Below, in pieces: positions 1-9,211 of a stretch of 64,000 nucleotides of DNA. Within the stretch, counting starts at the first letter, position 1; each line of letters opens with the position of its first letter. The translations under genes were made by a program, and so were the position numbers. The notes under the pieces were generated by a model. The model searched no databases and was not told the origin of the DNA. It worked only from the letters and a program-made list of their open reading frames with translations. This stretch comes from Clostridia bacterium (GTDB lineage: Bacteria; Bacillota; Clostridia; Oscillospirales; CAG-272). Where the stretch lies: positions 1-64,000 of the forward strand of contig JAFTUC010000018.1 of assembly GCA_017466445.1 (NCBI GenBank), in the 5' to 3' direction.

Positions 1-70
1 GATATTCAAATCATTAAATGCCACTTTGGCTATTTTCGGGATCCGCCTTCTTCGTTTCCCTTCTGTTTAC

Positions 71-99
71 AGTATATCATATATGGCATATCCTGTCAA
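71..99 (-). promoter_or_regulatory. Leftward sigma-A-type promoter for a gene off the left edge
   Basis: Read on the minus strand this is TTGACA, 17 bases, TATACT. It would drive a leftward unit whose coding part lies mostly or wholly outside the window. No convincing start codon with a Shine-Dalgarno sequence is visible in bases 1-70, so no gene is called there. Confidence 0.5.
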
Positions 100-216
100 T
101 GTGTGATAGTGCACAAAGATGGGAGGCAGTTTTTGTGAGATTGCACAGTAAAAAGGGCGTGCTTTTGTCAAATAATACGAATTAAATGTAAATTTTTAAA
201 AAAAGTAAAAAAGATA

Positions 217-245
217 TTGCAAAAAGAAAATAAATATAGTATAAT
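217..245 (+). promoter_or_regulatory. Sigma-A-type promoter for the two-TM hypothetical gene
   Basis: TTGCAA, a 17-base spacer and TATAAT lie about 50 bases before the start codon at 297. The rest of bases 100-296 is AT-rich and shows nothing else recognisable. Confidence 0.65.
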
Positions 246-296
246 TGCAAGGTAAACAACTTAGAGGGAATCTCTTATGCAAATACGGAGGAATTT

Positions 297-995
297 ATGG
301 AATTTATTGAATACAAAAGACTTGCCGCATTCTTCAAACAGAATTATAATAAGGTGACTAAGATCATGGTCCTCGTCGGAATGATAATGACCTTTGTCGG
401 TTGCATTCCCGCACTGCTTGGATTTTTCAGAGTAGCAGGCTTTTACGATTTGAGAATGTATTTTCTCGTCCTCGGCGCCGCAGGTATCGTTTGTTGGTTT
501 ACCGGAAGCGGAAGAGTTGTAAAGGAGTACGAATTTGACGATATATTCTACAGAGTGTCGCGCGAGGTAAAGGAAAAATGCGAAGCGAAGTTCGGATATG
601 CCGACGATCTTAAGAACGCTGTCATGTTCGAGGGCTTTGTAATAGACAAGTCGAATGCCGATGTCGTCAGAAAGTTCGGAAGTAAGAACGTTTCGCCCAT
701 GGCACGCGTGTGTTTCGTTTATTCACGTAAGGAAAAATTCTATGCGTTTACTCGCACCTTCTCTCTCGTTGAAGATTTTTGCGAGGATGCCGAGTACGAT
801 ATACATTATAGCATGATCGAGAGTGCCGAGTACGTTACCGAGGATCTCGGAAATGAGGTAGTTACCAACAAGATCGTTATCAAGGATGTTGACAGAACCG
901 TTCTTGAGGCGTACGTTATGGTCAGCGACTACGATAGCGAGACCTTCCCGGATAACGTTCTTCATAAGAAGGCACACATTATGGCAAGAATGTAA
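297..995 (+). CDS. Hypothetical membrane protein with two N-terminal TM segments
   Basis: A 232-residue protein of unrecognised family. Two hydrophobic segments (about residues 22-43 and 53-69) form a hairpin, followed by a roughly 160-residue soluble, charged C-terminal region with no motif I can name. The start follows a good Shine-Dalgarno sequence (CGGAGGA) five bases upstream. It is a single-gene unit with its own promoter and a strong terminator. It probably sits in the cytoplasmic membrane with the C-terminal part in the cytoplasm; that topology is inferred. Codon use matches the neighbouring housekeeping genes, so nothing suggests recent transfer. Confidence 0.7.
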   Translation: MEFIEYKRLAAFFKQNYNKVTKIMVLVGMIMTFVGCIPALLGFFRVAGFYDLRMYFLVLGAAGIVCWFTGSGRVVKEYEFDDIFYRVSREVKEKCEAKFGYADDLKNAVMFEGFVIDKSNADVVRKFGSKNVSPMARVCFVYSRKEKFYAFTRTFSLVEDFCEDAEYDIHYSMIESAEYVTEDLGNEVVTNKIVIKDVDRTVLEAYVMVSDYDSETFPDNVLHKKAHIMARM

Positions 996-1016
996 GCTTA
1001 ACATTATTTTTCAAAT

Positions 1017-1046
1017 AAAAACGCATCCGAAAGGGATGCGTTTTTT
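1017..1046 (+). terminator. Rho-independent terminator
   Basis: The stem AACGCATCC / GGATGCGTT with loop GAAAG is followed by a run of T. It ends the two-TM hypothetical gene. Confidence 0.9.
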
Positions 1047-1100
1047 GACTTTGAAAAGATTTTTGGACCGTTAAATTTTTTTGTTTGCCATTACTTGCAC

Positions 1101-1129
1101 TTGACATATACTCGACTCAGTGATAAAAT
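1101..1129 (+). promoter_or_regulatory. Promoter of the shikimate operon
   Basis: TTGACA, 17 bases and TAAAAT with an extended TG upstream of the -10. The predicted start is about 30 bases before aroB. No attenuator or T-box is visible in this short leader. Confidence 0.8.
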
Positions 1130-1165
1130 ACTAAAATACAGGTAAGGCGAAAGGACGCTTTGTTT

Positions 1166-2227
1166 ATGAAAAAGATAAGAGTAAAAACCGGAAATGAATA
1201 TGAAATAATTGTCGAAAGAGGAATACTTGACCGACTCGGTGAGCTTTGCGTGCAAACTGCCAAAGCGTCAAAAGTTATGATAGTTACCGACACAAACGTA
1301 GAGAAATTATATCTTGAAAGAGCGAAAAAATCCTTCGAAGGACTCGACGTCAAGGTGCACACCTTCGTTGTCGAGGCAGGAGAAAGGTCAAAATCTACCG
1401 AAAATCTCGTTCTTCTTCTTGAGACGCTTGCCGAAAACGAGATCACGAGAAGCGATGCGGTGATCGCTTTGGGCGGCGGCGTGGTAGGAGATCTTTCTGG
1501 CTTTGCGTCCGCCTGCTTCCTTCGCGGAATAAAATACGTTCAGGTTCCCACCACGTTGCTTGCTATGACAGATTCCTCAGTCGGAGGAAAAACGGCGGTC
1601 GATCTTAAGGCGGGAAAGAATCTTGCGGGTGCCTTCCATCAGCCGTGTCTCGTTCTTTGCGATCCCGAAACGCTCGAAACACTTCCGAAGGAGCATTTCA
1701 GGGACGGAATGGCAGAGGTGATAAAGTACGCTATGATAAACCGTCCGGATCTTGTGGATAGGCTTTATGAGTACACGCCGGGTGACAGGGATGCGCTTGA
1801 CGAGATCATAGCGATATGTATAGAGGATAAGAGGGATGTCGTGTCCGAGGACGAATTTGATACGGGAATCAGGGCGCTTCTTAATTTCGGTCATACTCCC
1901 GCGCACGCTATCGAGCTTGCTACGAAATATGAAATGACTCACGGAAGCGCAGTGGCGATCGGAATGGCGATAATGACGAGAGCCTCCGTAAGGCTCGGTA
2001 AATGTGACGAAAGGGTTCTTGGCGATCTGCTCGGACTCCTTGATAAGTTTTCTCTGCCAAGCAGATGCGATTTCAGTGCCGCCGAGCTTGCAAGGGGTGC
2101 GCTCGGTGATAAAAAACGCTCGGGACAGACGATAAATGTCATTCTCGTTTGCGGAAAAGGAATATCCGAAATATGCAAGATCGGTGTTGCCGAGCTTGAA
2201 GGATTGTTTGAAAAGGGACTTGAATAA
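1166..2227 (+). CDS. aroB: 3-dehydroquinate synthase
   Basis: Converts DAHP to 3-dehydroquinate, the second step of the shikimate pathway, in the cytoplasm with NAD+ and a divalent metal. The glycine-rich NAD-binding stretch with GGGVVGDL is at about residues 103-110. The substrate and metal site residues are in VPTTLLAMTDSSVGGKT, FGHTPAHAIE and MTHGSA. Length (353 residues) is normal for the family. I prefer ATG 1166; an in-frame TTG at 1160 sits closer to the AAGGA Shine-Dalgarno sequence and cannot be excluded. First gene of a four-gene operon; aroC begins immediately after its stop codon. Confidence 0.95.
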   Translation: MKKIRVKTGNEYEIIVERGILDRLGELCVQTAKASKVMIVTDTNVEKLYLERAKKSFEGLDVKVHTFVVEAGERSKSTENLVLLLETLAENEITRSDAVIALGGGVVGDLSGFASACFLRGIKYVQVPTTLLAMTDSSVGGKTAVDLKAGKNLAGAFHQPCLVLCDPETLETLPKEHFRDGMAEVIKYAMINRPDLVDRLYEYTPGDRDALDEIIAICIEDKRDVVSEDEFDTGIRALLNFGHTPAHAIELATKYEMTHGSAVAIGMAIMTRASVRLGKCDERVLGDLLGLLDKFSLPSRCDFSAAELARGALGDKKRSGQTINVILVCGKGISEICKIGVAELEGLFEKGLE

Positions 2228-3655
2228 ATGGATAAAAATTTCAATTCGTTCGGAAAAAATATAACCTTCGCTACCTTCGGTGGCTCTCACGACGAGTACA
2301 TAGAGGCGCGGGCTCTTGGATTCCCAAAGGGCTTTAAGATAGATATGCAGAAGCTGCTCGCGTTCATGAAGAGACGTGCTCCCGGAAACGCGGCGTTTTC
2401 TACTCCTCGCAAGGAGGATGACGAGCCCGTTTTCGTGTCGGGAGTCGACGGTGACCTTGTCACAAACGGCGACGAGATGATAATACGTATATACAGTAAA
2501 AATATGCGTTCCTCGGCATACAAGGATGTACACGATATACCTCGACCCTCGCATGCCGATTATCCGGCAATGGTCAAGTACGGAGAAAATGTGGATCTCC
2601 GCGGCGGTGGACATTTTTCGGGAAGACTTACTGCACTTTTTTGCGCTTTTGGCGGAATTTGTATCCAATATCTTGAAAAAAACGGTGTTTCGCTGTTTTC
2701 GCACATTTATTCGGTAGGAAATGTGAATGATATACCATTTTCACTTGCCGACGTCGGTGAAAAAGAAAAAAGCGCACTGTCGGATAAGATCTTTCCAACA
2801 CTTGACGAGAATGCGGGAGAAAAAATGCGCGAGCTTATCGCGTCGGCACGTGCTAAGGGCGATTCGGTGGGCGGAATTTTAGAATGTGCGATCATCGGAC
2901 TTCCCGTAGGACTCGGTGAGCATATGTTTGCAAGCGTCGAGGCACGCATTTCCGATATGGCATTTGCTCTTCCCGCTGTTAAGGGCGTTGAGTTCGGACG
3001 CGGCTTTGAGAGTTCGAGACTTTTCGGCTCGGAAAATAACGATCCCTTCGTTACCGACGGAAAAACGGTAAAGACCTTGACAAATAACTGCGGCGGAATA
3101 CTCGGAGGTATGACAGACGGAATGCCGATCGTTTTCAGAGCGGCGTTCAAGCCGACCCCGTCGATCGCGGCAGAGCAGGACAGTGTTTCGCTTTCAAAAA
3201 TGGAGAACGTAAAGCTTTCAATAGTCGGACGCCACGATCCCTGCGTGGTCCCGCGCGCAGCGGCGGCACTTGAAGGTGCCGCGGCGATCGCCACGCTTGA
3301 TCTCTGGCTTGATGAAATGAACAATGACGGCGGTGGGATGTCAGTGCCCTTGAACGCTTCAAACGGCGATCATAACGAAAGCCAAGGGCTTTCGGAGCTG
3401 CGCGCGGCGATCGATAGATGCGACCGTACGATAGTTGAAGCGCTTAAGGAAAGAATGAAGGCGGCGTCCGGCGTTGCGGAGTATAAAAAGAAAAACGGAC
3501 TTCCGGTGCTTGATAAAAAGAGGGAAGAGCAGCTGCTCGAAAAGATAAGGCTTCTTGCGGGAGATGAATACGCTGAGTATTTTGTCGAAATATACAAAGC
3601 GGTGCTTAAGACCTCCAAGGATTTTCAAAAAAATAAAATAGATAGTGAAAGTTGA
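2228..3655 (+). CDS. aroC: Chorismate synthase fused to a C-terminal chorismate mutase
   Basis: A bifunctional protein of 475 residues. Residues 1 to about 375 are chorismate synthase (EPSP to chorismate, needing reduced FMN), shown by SGRLTALF, the GGMTDGMPI segment and GRHDPCVVPRA. Residues about 383-475 form an AroQ-class helical chorismate mutase domain (RAAIDRCDRTIVEAL, then K-rich VAEYKKKNGLPVLDKKRE), which makes prephenate. The first active-site arginine and the lysine/arginine pattern are present. The fusion would pass chorismate directly toward Phe/Tyr synthesis. It abuts aroB with no gap, so translation is probably coupled. Confidence 0.92.
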   Translation: MDKNFNSFGKNITFATFGGSHDEYIEARALGFPKGFKIDMQKLLAFMKRRAPGNAAFSTPRKEDDEPVFVSGVDGDLVTNGDEMIIRIYSKNMRSSAYKDVHDIPRPSHADYPAMVKYGENVDLRGGGHFSGRLTALFCAFGGICIQYLEKNGVSLFSHIYSVGNVNDIPFSLADVGEKEKSALSDKIFPTLDENAGEKMRELIASARAKGDSVGGILECAIIGLPVGLGEHMFASVEARISDMAFALPAVKGVEFGRGFESSRLFGSENNDPFVTDGKTVKTLTNNCGGILGGMTDGMPIVFRAAFKPTPSIAAEQDSVSLSKMENVKLSIVGRHDPCVVPRAAAALEGAAAIATLDLWLDEMNNDGGGMSVPLNASNGDHNESQGLSELRAAIDRCDRTIVEALKERMKAASGVAEYKKKNGLPVLDKKREEQLLEKIRLLAGDEYAEYFVEIYKAVLKTSKDFQKNKIDSES

Positions 3656-3672
3656 TTTTGGTGTAAAATTAA

Positions 3673-4938
3673 ATGATCTGCGGATATAAAAAATTCAGAG
3701 CCGGACTTCTCGGAAGAAAGCTCGGACATAGCTATTCAAAAATAATACACGCCTTTCTTGCGGACTATGACTACGTAATGTTTGAGAAAGAAGAAAGTGA
3801 GGTCGGTGAGTTTATAAAAAACGGACCGTTCGATGCTATAAACGTTACGGTTCCGTATAAAAAAACGGTCATCCCCTTTCTCGACGAGCTTTCCGAAACG
3901 GCGAAAAAGCTCGGTGCGGTCAATACGGTAGTGCGTAGAAGTGACGGAACTCTTTTCGGAGATAACACCGATGTTTTTGGGTTTTCTTATATGCTAAGCT
4001 GCGCGGATATCGACGTAAAAAATAAAAAAGCACTCGTTGTCGGAAGCGGTGGGGCGGCAGCGACAGTTTGCGAGGTACTGAAAAGCCGAGGAGCGTCAGA
4101 GATCGTTTCGCTTAACAGTAAGACCAACACGCCCGAAAACGTAAGCCTCCATTCGGATTCGGAGATCGTGGTAAACGCTTCTCCGGTCGGGATGTATCCT
4201 AATAATGAGGGTACTCCGATATCGATCTGCGGATTCAATAAACTGAGCGGAGTTGCCGATCTTATCTATAATCCCGCGAGAACGAATCTTCTTTGCGATG
4301 CGCAGGAAAGAAAGATAAAAAACGTAAACGGACTTCCTATGCTGGTGGCACAGGCAAAGCGCGCGTGCGAGATCTTTCTTGGAGTAGAGGTGGACGACGC
4401 GGAGATCGAGCTTATAACCAAAAAAATAATGTCAGACGAGGAAAATATAGTTTTTGTCGGAATGCCGGGATGCGGAAAGAGTACACACTCCCGCCTCGTA
4501 GCAGAAAAGCTTGGACGCGCCGTTGTCGATACCGACGATGAGATAGTTAGGCTTGCAGGTAAGACCATTCCCGAAATATTCGAGCAGGACGGCGAGGACG
4601 TTTTCAGAGATCTTGAATGCAAGGTCGCCGAGAATTTCGGAAAAATGTCCGGACTCGTTATCGCAACCGGCGGCGGTATTGTAAAGCGAGAATCGAACTA
4701 CAGATCCCTTTGCAGGAACGGACGTATAATATTTTTAAACAGAGATATCGGTGAGCTCGACACCGAAGGACGGCCGCTTTCTCAACGTGACGGAGTGGAA
4801 AAGCTGTATGCGGAAAGACTTCCGCTTTACCGAAAATTCGCGGATGTCGAGGTAAAGACCGACGTTAGTATAGAAAAAACGCATAATGCTATCCTTGATG
4901 CGATAGATGAAATTTTGTTTGGGAGTGATGAAGAATGA
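3673..4938 (+). CDS. aroE: Shikimate dehydrogenase - shikimate kinase fusion
   Basis: A 421-residue bifunctional enzyme. Residues 1 to about 250 are shikimate dehydrogenase: shikimate-binding SYSK near residue 20, catalytic Lys in NVTVPYKK (57-64), GDNTD ending at residue 100, and the NADP loop VVGSGGAA. From about residue 253 it is shikimate kinase (AroK): P-loop GMPGCGKST near 263-271, a DTDDE motif, GGGIV and the RPL lid arginine. It catalyses two consecutive-in-function steps, dehydroshikimate to shikimate to shikimate-3-phosphate. No strong Shine-Dalgarno sequence precedes the ATG. Its stop overlaps the aroQ start (ATGA). Confidence 0.93.
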   Translation: MICGYKKFRAGLLGRKLGHSYSKIIHAFLADYDYVMFEKEESEVGEFIKNGPFDAINVTVPYKKTVIPFLDELSETAKKLGAVNTVVRRSDGTLFGDNTDVFGFSYMLSCADIDVKNKKALVVGSGGAAATVCEVLKSRGASEIVSLNSKTNTPENVSLHSDSEIVVNASPVGMYPNNEGTPISICGFNKLSGVADLIYNPARTNLLCDAQERKIKNVNGLPMLVAQAKRACEIFLGVEVDDAEIELITKKIMSDEENIVFVGMPGCGKSTHSRLVAEKLGRAVVDTDDEIVRLAGKTIPEIFEQDGEDVFRDLECKVAENFGKMSGLVIATGGGIVKRESNYRSLCRNGRIIFLNRDIGELDTEGRPLSQRDGVEKLYAERLPLYRKFADVEVKTDVSIEKTHNAILDAIDEILFGSDEE

Positions 4939-5366
4939 AAATACTTGTCATAAACGGCCCTAATCTTAATATGCTCGGACTCAGAGAGCCCGATATATAC
5001 GGAAAAAAGACGTATAAAGACCTTTGCGAGTTTATAAAGAGCTCGTGCGATGAGCTTTCACTTGAGTGTGAGCTCTATCAGTCAAATCACGAGGGAGCGA
5101 TAGTCGATAAGATACAGCAGTCGTACGGGGTTTTTGACGGACTCGTCATAAATCCCGGCGCATATACGCATACAAGCATTGCGATACTTGACGCGATAAA
5201 GGCGGTAAGTATACCTACCGTCGAGGTCCATATATCTGATGTCGATTCAAGAGAAAGCTTCAGACAGATATCCTACGTTTCGTACGTCGCAAAGGAGAGA
5301 TATATAGGACTCGGATTTGAAGGATATAAAAAAGCACTTGCCTTCCTTAAGGAATATGTTGGATAG
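4935..5366 (+). CDS. aroQ: Type II 3-dehydroquinate dehydratase
   Basis: Dehydrates 3-dehydroquinate to 3-dehydroshikimate by the trans (type II) mechanism; the family forms a cytosolic dodecamer. The family N-terminus INGPNLNMLGLREP, the catalytic-loop region, QSNHEGAIVD, NPGAYTHTS and the HISD segment are all present. Length 143 is typical. It overlaps aroE/K by four bases and is the last gene of the operon. aroA (EPSP synthase) and DAHP synthase are not in the window. A type I dehydroquinase-like enzyme elsewhere in the window (42884) is unrelated in fold and context. Confidence 0.96.
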   Translation: MKILVINGPNLNMLGLREPDIYGKKTYKDLCEFIKSSCDELSLECELYQSNHEGAIVDKIQQSYGVFDGLVINPGAYTHTSIAILDAIKAVSIPTVEVHISDVDSRESFRQISYVSYVAKERYIGLGFEGYKKALAFLKEYVG

Positions 5367-5368
5367 AA

Positions 5369-5407
5369 AAAGTACCCCGATGTCAGTTTGTCGGGGTACT
5401 TCTGTTT
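5369..5407 (+). terminator. Terminator of the aro operon
   Basis: The 11-bp stem AAGTACCCCGA / TCGGGGTACTT is followed by a T-rich stretch. It lies between convergent genes and may act in both directions. Confidence 0.88.
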
Positions 5408-5415
5408 TAAATCGG

Positions 5416-6543
5416 TTATGATTTTTTGTCTCCCTTGATAAGGTACTTTTTTCCCTTGCTCAGTATAGATTCCTTGATAAGAAGGGATAAAACGTCGGAT
5501 ATCATTCGCTTTTTTTCCTTGTCAAAGCCGTTTATTGTAATTATCATTTCCTTTGCCTTGGCAAGACTGTTTACCGAAAGATCGGTAAGCGTTTTTGCAC
5601 CTGTCGATTCTAATATCTCAAAAAGAGATTCGCAAAACTCTCTTCTGCGATTTCTGTCGCATGCGTCGAGCCAGTTTTTTATTACCTGCGCGTTTCTGAG
5701 ATTGCTTTTCGAGCTCTCGGGAAGAATGTCAAAGCGGTTTACATTTATCTTCCACGTGAAGGCGTCGTGCTGATAAAGACCTTTTCCGCCCGAGCGTACC
5801 GTACGGCATGAGGTGTCATAGCTAAGAAGAAGCCCTACGACCGAATTTTCCGGAACAAAGGAGAATATCCTGCTTCGAAGAGCGAAGTAGTTGGGTGCCT
5901 CGGTGATAGATTTCGAAAATCCGGGACCGTCGAAGCAGTATATCGCGCAGATCTGCTCTCTGATTTCTTTTTTCGTGTTCAAAGCCGAGTACATGGCGAG
6001 ATTTCCGCCCTTGGAATGTCCGCCCAGCCTTATTGGAGCAAGCGGTCTTGACGATGCCACTGCGGTGAGATATTTCTTTGCTTCCTCCTGAGCAGGAACT
6101 ACGTCCGAATAGCTCATGCTGAAATTTTCTCTCCAGCCTACGATAGTATCGTCGGTCCCGCGAAAGGCAATAAATATATGTCTGTCGAGCGTGTCGAAGG
6201 CCGTTGCTGAAAACTGCTTGCGCTTTGCAAGGTCTATGTCGTTCACAAAGGAAAAGACCTTCATGTTTGAGAAGCGTCGGGTCTGGGACGCAAACTTGAA
6301 TACGGCAAATATAGAATCGGGAATTATAAGGCCGAGAGGCTTTCTTACCCGCTTTGTGCCCGAAAAGAATGCTTTGGCAAGAGATCCCAGCGTGCCCCCC
6401 TCCGCCGAGCATTTTGAATCAACGAATTCGGATAGATCAAGATAGGATATTTCGCTGAGGATCAGCGCATCGATCTCGTTGAACGCATCGTGCGTGACCG
6501 AAATATCGCCTCTCCATTTCAGATAATCGAAAAGATTTGCCAT
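5416..6543 (-). CDS. DUF2974-family alpha/beta hydrolase (Mbeg1-like)
   Basis: A 375-residue protein resembling the lipase-like DUF2974/Mbeg1 group common in Clostridia. FRGTDD (127-132) matches the oxyanion-hole region of class 3 lipases, and GGHSKGG places the nucleophile Ser at 177. Candidate acid and His residues follow (FDGPGF, QHDAF). No signal peptide or membrane segment is seen, so it is cytoplasmic; the substrate is unknown. It is last in a leftward operon behind the GNAT gene (10-base gap) and the GH42 gene. Confidence 0.8.
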   Translation of the reverse strand: MANLFDYLKWRGDISVTHDAFNEIDALILSEISYLDLSEFVDSKCSAEGGTLGSLAKAFFSGTKRVRKPLGLIIPDSIFAVFKFASQTRRFSNMKVFSFVNDIDLAKRKQFSATAFDTLDRHIFIAFRGTDDTIVGWRENFSMSYSDVVPAQEEAKKYLTAVASSRPLAPIRLGGHSKGGNLAMYSALNTKKEIREQICAIYCFDGPGFSKSITEAPNYFALRSRIFSFVPENSVVGLLLSYDTSCRTVRSGGKGLYQHDAFTWKINVNRFDILPESSKSNLRNAQVIKNWLDACDRNRRREFCESLFEILESTGAKTLTDLSVNSLAKAKEMIITINGFDKEKKRMISDVLSLLIKESILSKGKKYLIKGDKKS

Positions 6544-6552
6544 ACGATATCC

Positions 6553-7062
6553 TTATTTTGCGTACTGAAACGCCATTCTGTGACTGCCGTCTGCAAAATA
6601 GACCGATCCGCAGTGTATAAATCCAAGAGACTTAAGAAGCCTTTGCATGGGCAGATTTGATTTGTGTGTGTCTATTTTAAGATTGGGATAGCTGTCAAGC
6701 GCCCATTTAAGACAAAGGCGTCCGATCCCTTTGCCGCGAGCGTTTTCTCCGATGGCGATCCTGTGTACGACCGCGTACGGAAGCGAGTTCAGCCATTTCC
6801 CGTCGGTGATCCCAACATATTCGTGGTCGGATGCGTTGATACTGAAATAGAAAGCCGCAAAGATCGATACTCCGTCTGTAGCGACGTATCCGCCGCCGTT
6901 TTCGGAAAGATCCTGTCTTATAAGATCTGCGGGGGGATAATTATCCCCCCACTGATCGGGATTTCCGGCGGACTTCATAAAATTCCGTGCCTCTGCGTAG
7001 ATCCGCATTACGGCATCGAAATCGTCCGAAACGGCTTTTCTTATGAATATTTTATCCGACAT
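6553..7062 (-). CDS. GNAT-family N-acetyltransferase
   Basis: A 169-residue single-domain acetyltransferase. The acetyl-CoA pyrophosphate-binding motif A is visible as RIAIGENARGKGIG, followed by a C-terminal SLGFIHCG strand-loop typical of the fold. It transfers an acetyl group to an unknown amine or peptide. The start codon overlaps the stop of the upstream GH42 gene by one base (TAATG), indicating translational coupling. Confidence 0.85.
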   Translation of the reverse strand: MSDKIFIRKAVSDDFDAVMRIYAEARNFMKSAGNPDQWGDNYPPADLIRQDLSENGGGYVATDGVSIFAAFYFSINASDHEYVGITDGKWLNSLPYAVVHRIAIGENARGKGIGRLCLKWALDSYPNLKIDTHKSNLPMQRLLKSLGFIHCGSVYFADGSHRMAFQYAK

Positions 7063-9029
7063 TATTTTTTCAGCACGAGAAGCTCGTAAGGAGCAAGCTC
7101 TACTTTTCCGCTGTACTTGTTTCCGGTAATGAGGTCGGTCATCTCTTCCTTAAGAACGATATAGCCCGTGGAGTTTCCGCATTCCGCGACCATAAGTCCC
7201 TCGCCGTTTTCGCCCTTTCTGGGAGCGACAACGAGAGTTCCGCCGATCTCATATCCCGAAACGCCTGCATCGGCAGATGCGAGCGAAATTATCTTAGCCA
7301 TGTCCTCGGCGGAGGGGAAGGTTCCGAGAACGTATACTGTGCCCTTGCCGATCTTTTTGCGTATGACGGTTGCCTTGCCTATCATCGAAGGATAGCCCTC
7401 GGTGACCGTGACGAGAGCGTCGCTGTCCGCGTCAAACATCTCGTACCAGTCCTTGCCGCTGAAATCGCTTCCGTCAGACCACTTTGTCTTTATGAGAGCG
7501 TCTCTGTCGGGAGCCTCGTACGCCTGGCGGATACCAAGGAATTCCTCGAGCATATTGTAAGCGCGGTCGGGGAAGCGTGCTCCGATAGCGTCTCTTGAAT
7601 CGGTCATGGGACCTACTACCCATACACCGCCGTCATTTACCCATTTTTGGATACGCTCGATAAGATCGCCCTGATCGAGAGTGAGCATAAATGGGGAGAA
7701 GAGAAGCTTGTAGGAGGAAAGATCCTTCTTGGCGCCGATAACGTCGGGACGCATACCCGCGTTGACTACGGGAGAATATACGTTGGAATAAACGTAGGAA
7801 TAATAGTGGCTGCCGGAAAGCACAGGCTGAGATGCAAACATGTTCCACGATTTGGATGTAAAGTGGATAGCGACAGAGGTGTCTACCTTGGTTCCGTTTA
7901 TGAAATCGGCGCACTTGTCGAGTTCCTTAGATGTGCGGGCCACCTCGTCAAATATGTGCATAGGTCTGCCTGAGGGGGCGAGAACAGAGCCGTGCATAAG
8001 CTCGTGACCTGCCCAATGAGTTCGCCAAAGCCAGTACATGGCGCTTTCGCCACCGAGCATTACCGGCATCCACGAATTGATGCGGCAGAAGCCGTAGGGC
8101 TTGAGATTCTGAGATATCGAGTCTCCGCCGTTCCAGCAGGTGGACGTCTCTGTGTTCCAGAAGGGACGGTCCTTGAAGGGACGGATGAAGTCGAACCAGA
8201 AGCGCTCGTTGTGAAGATCACGGGGATGATCGTAATGATTGTACTGGATTATATCGCACTTTTCGGTGAGAGTTTCGTAATCCACTCCGTCGACAGGCAT
8301 CGTGTCGGTTCCGATCGGAGCCCTAGTGTATTTTCTGAGAATGTCAGCCTGCATTCCGATGTATCTCGAATGAGAATCACTTTGGAAGAGCAGATACTCG
8401 AACTTTATGTGAGGATTGTGCCATGCGTTCACGGGAATGCGTATCTCGCTTATGCTTGAATATTCCTGACTCCAGAGAGTAAGATTCCAAGCCTTGTTGA
8501 TAGCCTCTACCGAGCCGTATCTCTTTTTGAGATGCTCACGGAAAAGAGCTTCGCATTCGGGACAGGTGCATCCCTGAAGATAGATCTCGTTGTCGATCTG
8601 CCAACCCATGATGCGAGGATCGTTTCCGAATTCCTGCGCCATCTTCTCAACGATCCGTCGGCTGTACTCGATATAATGTACGTTGTTCGAGCAACAGTGA
8701 CGGCGACCGCCGTGTCTTATGTGAGTACCGTTGTCTCTCTCTACGAGAACGTCGGGATACATCTGCGAGAGCCAGATAGGGGGAGTTGCGGTAGGAGTGC
8801 ACATAAGCACGTCGATGCCTGCTGCGGAGAGCTTGTCGATGACCTCGTGTACCCACTCGAAATCATATTCTCCGGGTCTCGGTTCGAGTCTCGACCAGGC
8901 AAATTCCGCTATACGCGCGCAGGATATGCCCGCCTCCTTCATTTTAGATATGTCGTAATCGATCTCGGACTTATCCCAGTCTTCGGGATAGTAAGCCGCT
9001 CCGAGAAAGGGCTTTTTGTAATTTTCCAT
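7062..9029 (-). CDS. Beta-galactosidase, GH42 family
   Basis: A retaining glycoside hydrolase of 655 residues that releases terminal beta-galactose. The N-terminal TIM barrel has the acid/base Glu148 in WQIDNEIY and the nucleophile Glu294 in WNTETST. Cysteines in GCTCPEC (about 153-158), with an earlier Cys pair, match the family zinc site. A trimerisation domain and small beta domain follow. There is no signal peptide, so it acts on imported galactosides. I chose ATG 9029 because it lies eight bases after AGGTGG; upstream in-frame GTG and ATG codons sit on top of the Shine-Dalgarno sequence. It heads the leftward operon. Confidence 0.93.
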   Translation of the reverse strand: MENYKKPFLGAAYYPEDWDKSEIDYDISKMKEAGISCARIAEFAWSRLEPRPGEYDFEWVHEVIDKLSAAGIDVLMCTPTATPPIWLSQMYPDVLVERDNGTHIRHGGRRHCCSNNVHYIEYSRRIVEKMAQEFGNDPRIMGWQIDNEIYLQGCTCPECEALFREHLKKRYGSVEAINKAWNLTLWSQEYSSISEIRIPVNAWHNPHIKFEYLLFQSDSHSRYIGMQADILRKYTRAPIGTDTMPVDGVDYETLTEKCDIIQYNHYDHPRDLHNERFWFDFIRPFKDRPFWNTETSTCWNGGDSISQNLKPYGFCRINSWMPVMLGGESAMYWLWRTHWAGHELMHGSVLAPSGRPMHIFDEVARTSKELDKCADFINGTKVDTSVAIHFTSKSWNMFASQPVLSGSHYYSYVYSNVYSPVVNAGMRPDVIGAKKDLSSYKLLFSPFMLTLDQGDLIERIQKWVNDGGVWVVGPMTDSRDAIGARFPDRAYNMLEEFLGIRQAYEAPDRDALIKTKWSDGSDFSGKDWYEMFDADSDALVTVTEGYPSMIGKATVIRKKIGKGTVYVLGTFPSAEDMAKIISLASADAGVSGYEIGGTLVVAPRKGENGEGLMVAECGNSTGYIVLKEEMTDLITGNKYSGKVELAPYELLVLKK

Positions 9030-9063
9030 AGTCATGTCCACCTTTCATATGGTACTGATAAAT

Positions 9064-9091
9064 ATTATAGCACATAAAAAAATAAAGTCAA
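9064..9091 (-). promoter_or_regulatory. Promoter of the GH42 operon
   Basis: On the minus strand: TTGACT, 16 bases, TATAAT, about 30 bases ahead of the GH42 start. Confidence 0.7.
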
Positions 9092-9116
9092 TATTTACCT
9101 AAAAATTGTACACAGT

Positions 9117-9147
9117 TTGCGAAAAATTCACAATTATGTCTTATAAT
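9117..9147 (+). promoter_or_regulatory. Possible promoter of the trigger-factor-like lipoprotein gene
   Basis: A good TATAAT at 9142-9147 has only a poor -35 (TTGCGA, spacer 19). It is divergent from the GH42 promoter within a 180-base intergenic region. Confidence 0.4.
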
Positions 9148-9211
9148 TTAAGCGGATGTAAAACTTCGCTGTTAATAAGTATCTAAACCTTACAAAGGAT
9201 ATTATTCCGAT

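Noticed and set aside
1..70. A leftward coding start at about base 24 (GTG)
   Set aside because: The frame is open to the edge but too short to judge, and no Shine-Dalgarno sequence lies at a suitable distance.
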